Of a DNA stretch of 64,000 bases, positions 62,040 to 64,000 are shown in pieces. Source of the stretch: Flavobacterium sp. Leaf82 (GTDB taxonomy: Bacteria > Bacteroidota > Bacteroidia > Flavobacteriales > Flavobacteriaceae). The stretch covers positions 151,593 through 215,592 of the forward strand of contig NZ_LMMA01000023.1 in assembly GCF_001422725.1 (NCBI RefSeq), written 5' to 3'. The notes under the pieces were generated by a model that saw nothing but the letters and a program-made list of their open reading frames with translations, had not been told where the DNA came from and did no database searches. How positions within the stretch are numbered: position 1 is the first letter of the stretch; each line of letters begins with the position of its first letter. The translations under genes and the position numbers were made by a program.

Positions 62040-62798
62040 ATGAGAAAAACTAGTATTGTACTTCTTTTGCTGATAAATTTCACAGCCTTTTCACAAGGGT
62101 TCAAAGAAAGAGACAGCACTTTTACGGATACGGTCAAAAATATACGATTCAATTATAAACAGCTTATTATTCCAGGTGTACTAATAGGATATGGATTTTG
62201 GGGAATTGAAAGCGGACAAATAAAAAGTTTTAATTTCCAGATTCGTGATGAAATTACAGAAAACATAGACACAAAAATAACCGTTGACGATTTTTCAAGA
62301 TATGTTCCCGCTGTTTCCGTTTATGCCCTTAATGCATTTGGTTTGAAAGGAAAAAATAATATCAGAGACCGCTCGGTAATTTTAGCCACTTCCACAATTT
62401 TCACCTTAGGAAGCGTTATGGCATTAAAATCCATAACCAATATTGAGCGTCCTGACGGAACAACTAATAATTCTTTCCCCTCAGGTCACGCTGCTATAGC
62501 TTTTGCGGGAGCTGAGTTTCTCTATCAGGAATATAAAGATCAATCTATATGGTATGGTGTAGCTGGCTATGCGATTGCTACCGGAACAGGATTATTTAGA
62601 ATGTACAACAACAGGCATTGGCTTACCGATGTAGCAGCTGGAGCAGGAATAGGGATCTTAAGTACCAAAGCAGCATATTGGCTAAATCCATATCTGACCA
62701 GAAAAATATTTGGCAAAAAAGAACGCAATTCCACCTCCTTTCTGGCGCCTTCATACGATGGAAGGCAATTTAGAATCACATTTGTAAAATTATTTTAA
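62040..62798 (+). CDS. Periplasmic PAP2-family phosphatase
   Basis: This 252-residue protein has a signal peptide (to AFSQ, about residue 19). The PAP2 motifs are KSITNIERP, SFPSGHAA and RMYNNRHWLTDV. Unlike the multi-helix enzyme at 28686 it has few hydrophobic segments and should act in the periplasm or outer membrane. The substrate could be lipid phosphates or lipid A. A decayed gene follows. Confidence 0.9.
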   Translation: MRKTSIVLLLLINFTAFSQGFKERDSTFTDTVKNIRFNYKQLIIPGVLIGYGFWGIESGQIKSFNFQIRDEITENIDTKITVDDFSRYVPAVSVYALNAFGLKGKNNIRDRSVILATSTIFTLGSVMALKSITNIERPDGTTNNSFPSGHAAIAFAGAEFLYQEYKDQSIWYGVAGYAIATGTGLFRMYNNRHWLTDVAAGAGIGILSTKAAYWLNPYLTRKIFGKKERNSTSFLAPSYDGRQFRITFVKLF

Positions 62799-62874
62799 AA
62801 TAAGTAAAGAAAAAGTTCATCACATGAACTTAAATATTCTATTATTTGATCCTTATATGTAGGATACCAAACAT

Positions 62875-63220
62875 TTGGTCTTCTTTTTATTATTTAAAGT
62901 TGGTTATTCTGAGTCAGAAAACAGAATTGGGGGAAGGTTGATGTGTAATGATGTCGCATTGAAAAATGTTGACGTTATAAACTTAAATTCGGAACAGGTT
63001 TTAGTTACTAATGAATTTGGAAGGTTTTCTATCGAAGCACAGATTGGAAATAAGCTCATGTTATTTCCAATAACTATGAGTATAAAACAATCATTTTAAC
63101 CCAGGGGATATAAAGAACAAGAATCTCACAATTGAGCTTATTAAGAAACCTGAAGAATTAGATGAAGTTATAATTTCAAAAAATATTAAAGCACCTGTTA
63201 TTTATGACAGCAGGTTTTGA
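62875..63220 (+). pseudogene. Carboxypeptidase-like regulatory-domain protein remnant
   Basis: One frame encodes RIGGRLMCNDVALKNVDVIN, LVTNEFGRFSIEAQIGNKLML; the protein then continues in two other frames (NNYEYKTIILTQ; DIKNKNLTIELIKKPEELDEVIIS). At least two indels and the lack of a signal peptide start show a broken gene. The family is the extracellular peptidase-associated beta domain common in this phylum. Confidence 0.65.
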
Positions 63221-63346
63221 CGATCAGAACCTAAAGTAAATATTATAAATTTATTGCGTGTCAATCGTAATTAAACTCCCAGTCATCACCAAATGTGTCC
63301 TATCACATTGCTCTTCTTTGCCTTTACTGAATTTTGTACTGCTTTT

Positions 63347-63469
63347 TTAAAGGGACAAAGCATATTTACCATTATTAGGGTTTAGTTGACTAGACCTTTT
63401 ATCTAGTGCATTTTGCTCAGCGCGATTCGTTCTTTTTACCCCTACAGCCATTTGATTTTTGTTATACAT
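63347..63469 (-). CDS. Possible 40-residue protein
   Basis: ATG 63469 opens a 40-codon frame (MYNKNQMAVGVKRTNRAEQN ... RSSQLNPNNGKYALSL), basic and polar. It lies in the gap between the chromosomal pseudogene and the PRTRC gene; a link to the mobile element is a guess. Confidence 0.35.
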   Translation of the reverse strand: MYNKNQMAVGVKRTNRAEQNALDKRSSQLNPNNGKYALSL

Positions 63470-63640
63470 TTTTCTGCTCTTTATAAGTTAGTATGCCAAA
63501 AGTAAAACAATGAAAAAACAGCGATCCAAATTATGCACGATAAGAAATTATATGAGCTTTTGGTAAACCTTAAAAGAATTAAACCTTCCTGAAAAATCAG
63601 CGTACCAGAATCAATTTTAAGGCAGAACCAAAAACAACAC

Positions 63641-63682
63641 GTGCCTGCCGCTTTTGGTCATATCCACCAAAAGAGCAGGCAC
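63641..63682. other. Two-part inverted repeat (hairpin)
   Basis: GTGCCTGC/GCAGGCAC (8 bp) encloses TTTTGGT/ACCAAAA (7 bp). It lies in a locally GC-rich stretch beside the next hairpin. Confidence 0.7.
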
Positions 63683-63693
63683 ACCGCTTAGAG

Positions 63694-63740
63694 CGCCCCG
63701 CAATTGACCGACCGGAGGAAGGAAACTCGATTGCGGGGCG
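63694..63740. other. GC-rich hairpin downstream of the PRTRC gene
   Basis: CGCCCCGCAAT pairs perfectly with ATTGCGGGGCG around a 25-base loop. The composition is unlike the AT-rich host background, matching an imported element. It may end the PRTRC transcript. Confidence 0.7.
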
Positions 63741-63749
63741 GCGGGGCTA

Positions 63750-64000
63750 TCACCCCACCACTATGGGCACAGCGTGTAAGCTTGCCAGATTCAGGAACAA
63801 TCCTCTTTGGGCGGTCATTCCTTCACGGAACAACTTCCAAAGGATCGATGCGCCCATACTGGCAAGTGTGCTGTTGATAAACAAGTCCTGTTTTTCAAGC
63901 GCTTCAGCGAGGGAACAGCTCGGCTCATTGTTATCATGCTGCATTTGAAGTAATTCCTTAAATTCATCGGTTACCATTGGAAGACTGGGCACAGTCCTAT
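63750..64000 (-). CDS. PRTRC-system ThiF-family protein, C-terminal part (5' end outside window)
   Basis: The frame is open to the right edge, so the GTG at 63992 is internal. The visible ~83 residues include EPSCSLAEALEKQDLFINSTLASMGASILWKLFREGMTAQRGLFLNLAS, which matches the C-terminus of PRTRC-system ThiF proteins. PRTRC genes form a conserved plasmid and integrative-element cluster (ThiF, E2-like, ParB-like and helper proteins). This suggests that the window ends just inside a mobile element. The higher GC also differs from the preceding DNA. Confidence 0.75.
   Translation of the reverse strand, partial: RTVPSLPMVTDEFKELLQMQHDNNEPSCSLAEALEKQDLFINSTLASMGASILWKLFREGMTAQRGLFLNLASLHAVPIVVG

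Noticed and set aside
63763..63948. Plus-strand frame opposite the PRTRC gene
   Set aside because: The minus strand has the conserved PRTRC ThiF C-terminus; the plus frame is its antisense shadow.

Overview
The window looks like chromosome from a Flavobacterium-type member of the Bacteroidota. The evidence is low GC, lipoproteins and secreted proteins with short hydrophobic leaders, TonB-dependent receptors with FecI/FecR regulators, TAnnTTTG-type -7 promoter boxes, and families largely confined to this group (DUF5777, DUF6660, MbnP-like). There is no rRNA and no CRISPR; the only tRNA-like sequence is a decayed remnant. The right edge enters what looks like a conjugative or plasmid-type element (PRTRC ThiF).

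Layout. 1-5 kb: a glucosamine-6-phosphate deaminase/PIG-L fusion (cut by the left edge), a GH29 alpha-L-fucosidase and outer-membrane phospholipase A. 5-15 kb: housekeeping and stress genes (roadblock-like protein, stand-alone IS1595-type zinc ribbon, lipoprotein plus CPA2 antiporter, AraC regulator plus iron alcohol dehydrogenase, MsrA, two SDR enzymes, TIGR03643 protein). 15.2-24.1 kb: an ECF sigma/FecR/TonB-receptor system followed by a lipoprotein and an operon of OB-fold protein, DUF5777 barrel, c-type cytochrome and YceI. Four copies of one promoter motif, GTAGGGTAA-N13-TGTTTTA, mark this as one regulon, including the divergent repeat lipoprotein. 24-28.6 kb: a gene-poor accessory stretch with a thioesterase, an AraC regulator, a secreted DJ-1/PfpI protein, a tRNA relic and a candidate small RNA.

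28.6-36.9 kb: an envelope-lipid cassette (PAP2 phosphatase, EptA-like phosphoethanolamine transferase, DUF1345, OmpR/histidine-kinase pair, LtaS-like phosphoglycerol transferase, diacylglycerol kinase). Four copies of AATTCAG-N7-(A/T)CAA(A/T)ATT lie in front of its transcription units and are probably the response-regulator sites. 36.9-53 kb: metal handling (DUF6660 proteins, ZIP-like transporter, CusA fused to an outer-membrane factor, CusB, MgtC, bestrophin, Zn/Cd P-type ATPase, a second DUF1345). 53-59.5 kb: a copper locus on the minus strand (YtkA-like lipoprotein, OprC-like copper receptor with CxxxM, CxGxC small protein, MbnP, frameshifted MbnH-like di-heme peroxidase). 59.5-64 kb: a (CT)26 tract, an orphan response regulator without its phosphoacceptor Asp, a His-rich protein, a PAP2 phosphatase and decayed genes up to the PRTRC gene.

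The most novel item is a pair of unannotated 26-27-residue CWKC micropeptide genes at 41187-41270 and 59884-59964. Each lies just downstream of a consensus sigma-54 promoter (TGGCAC-N5-TTGCA) and upstream of a hairpin terminator. All calls were made by reading the sequence without database searches.
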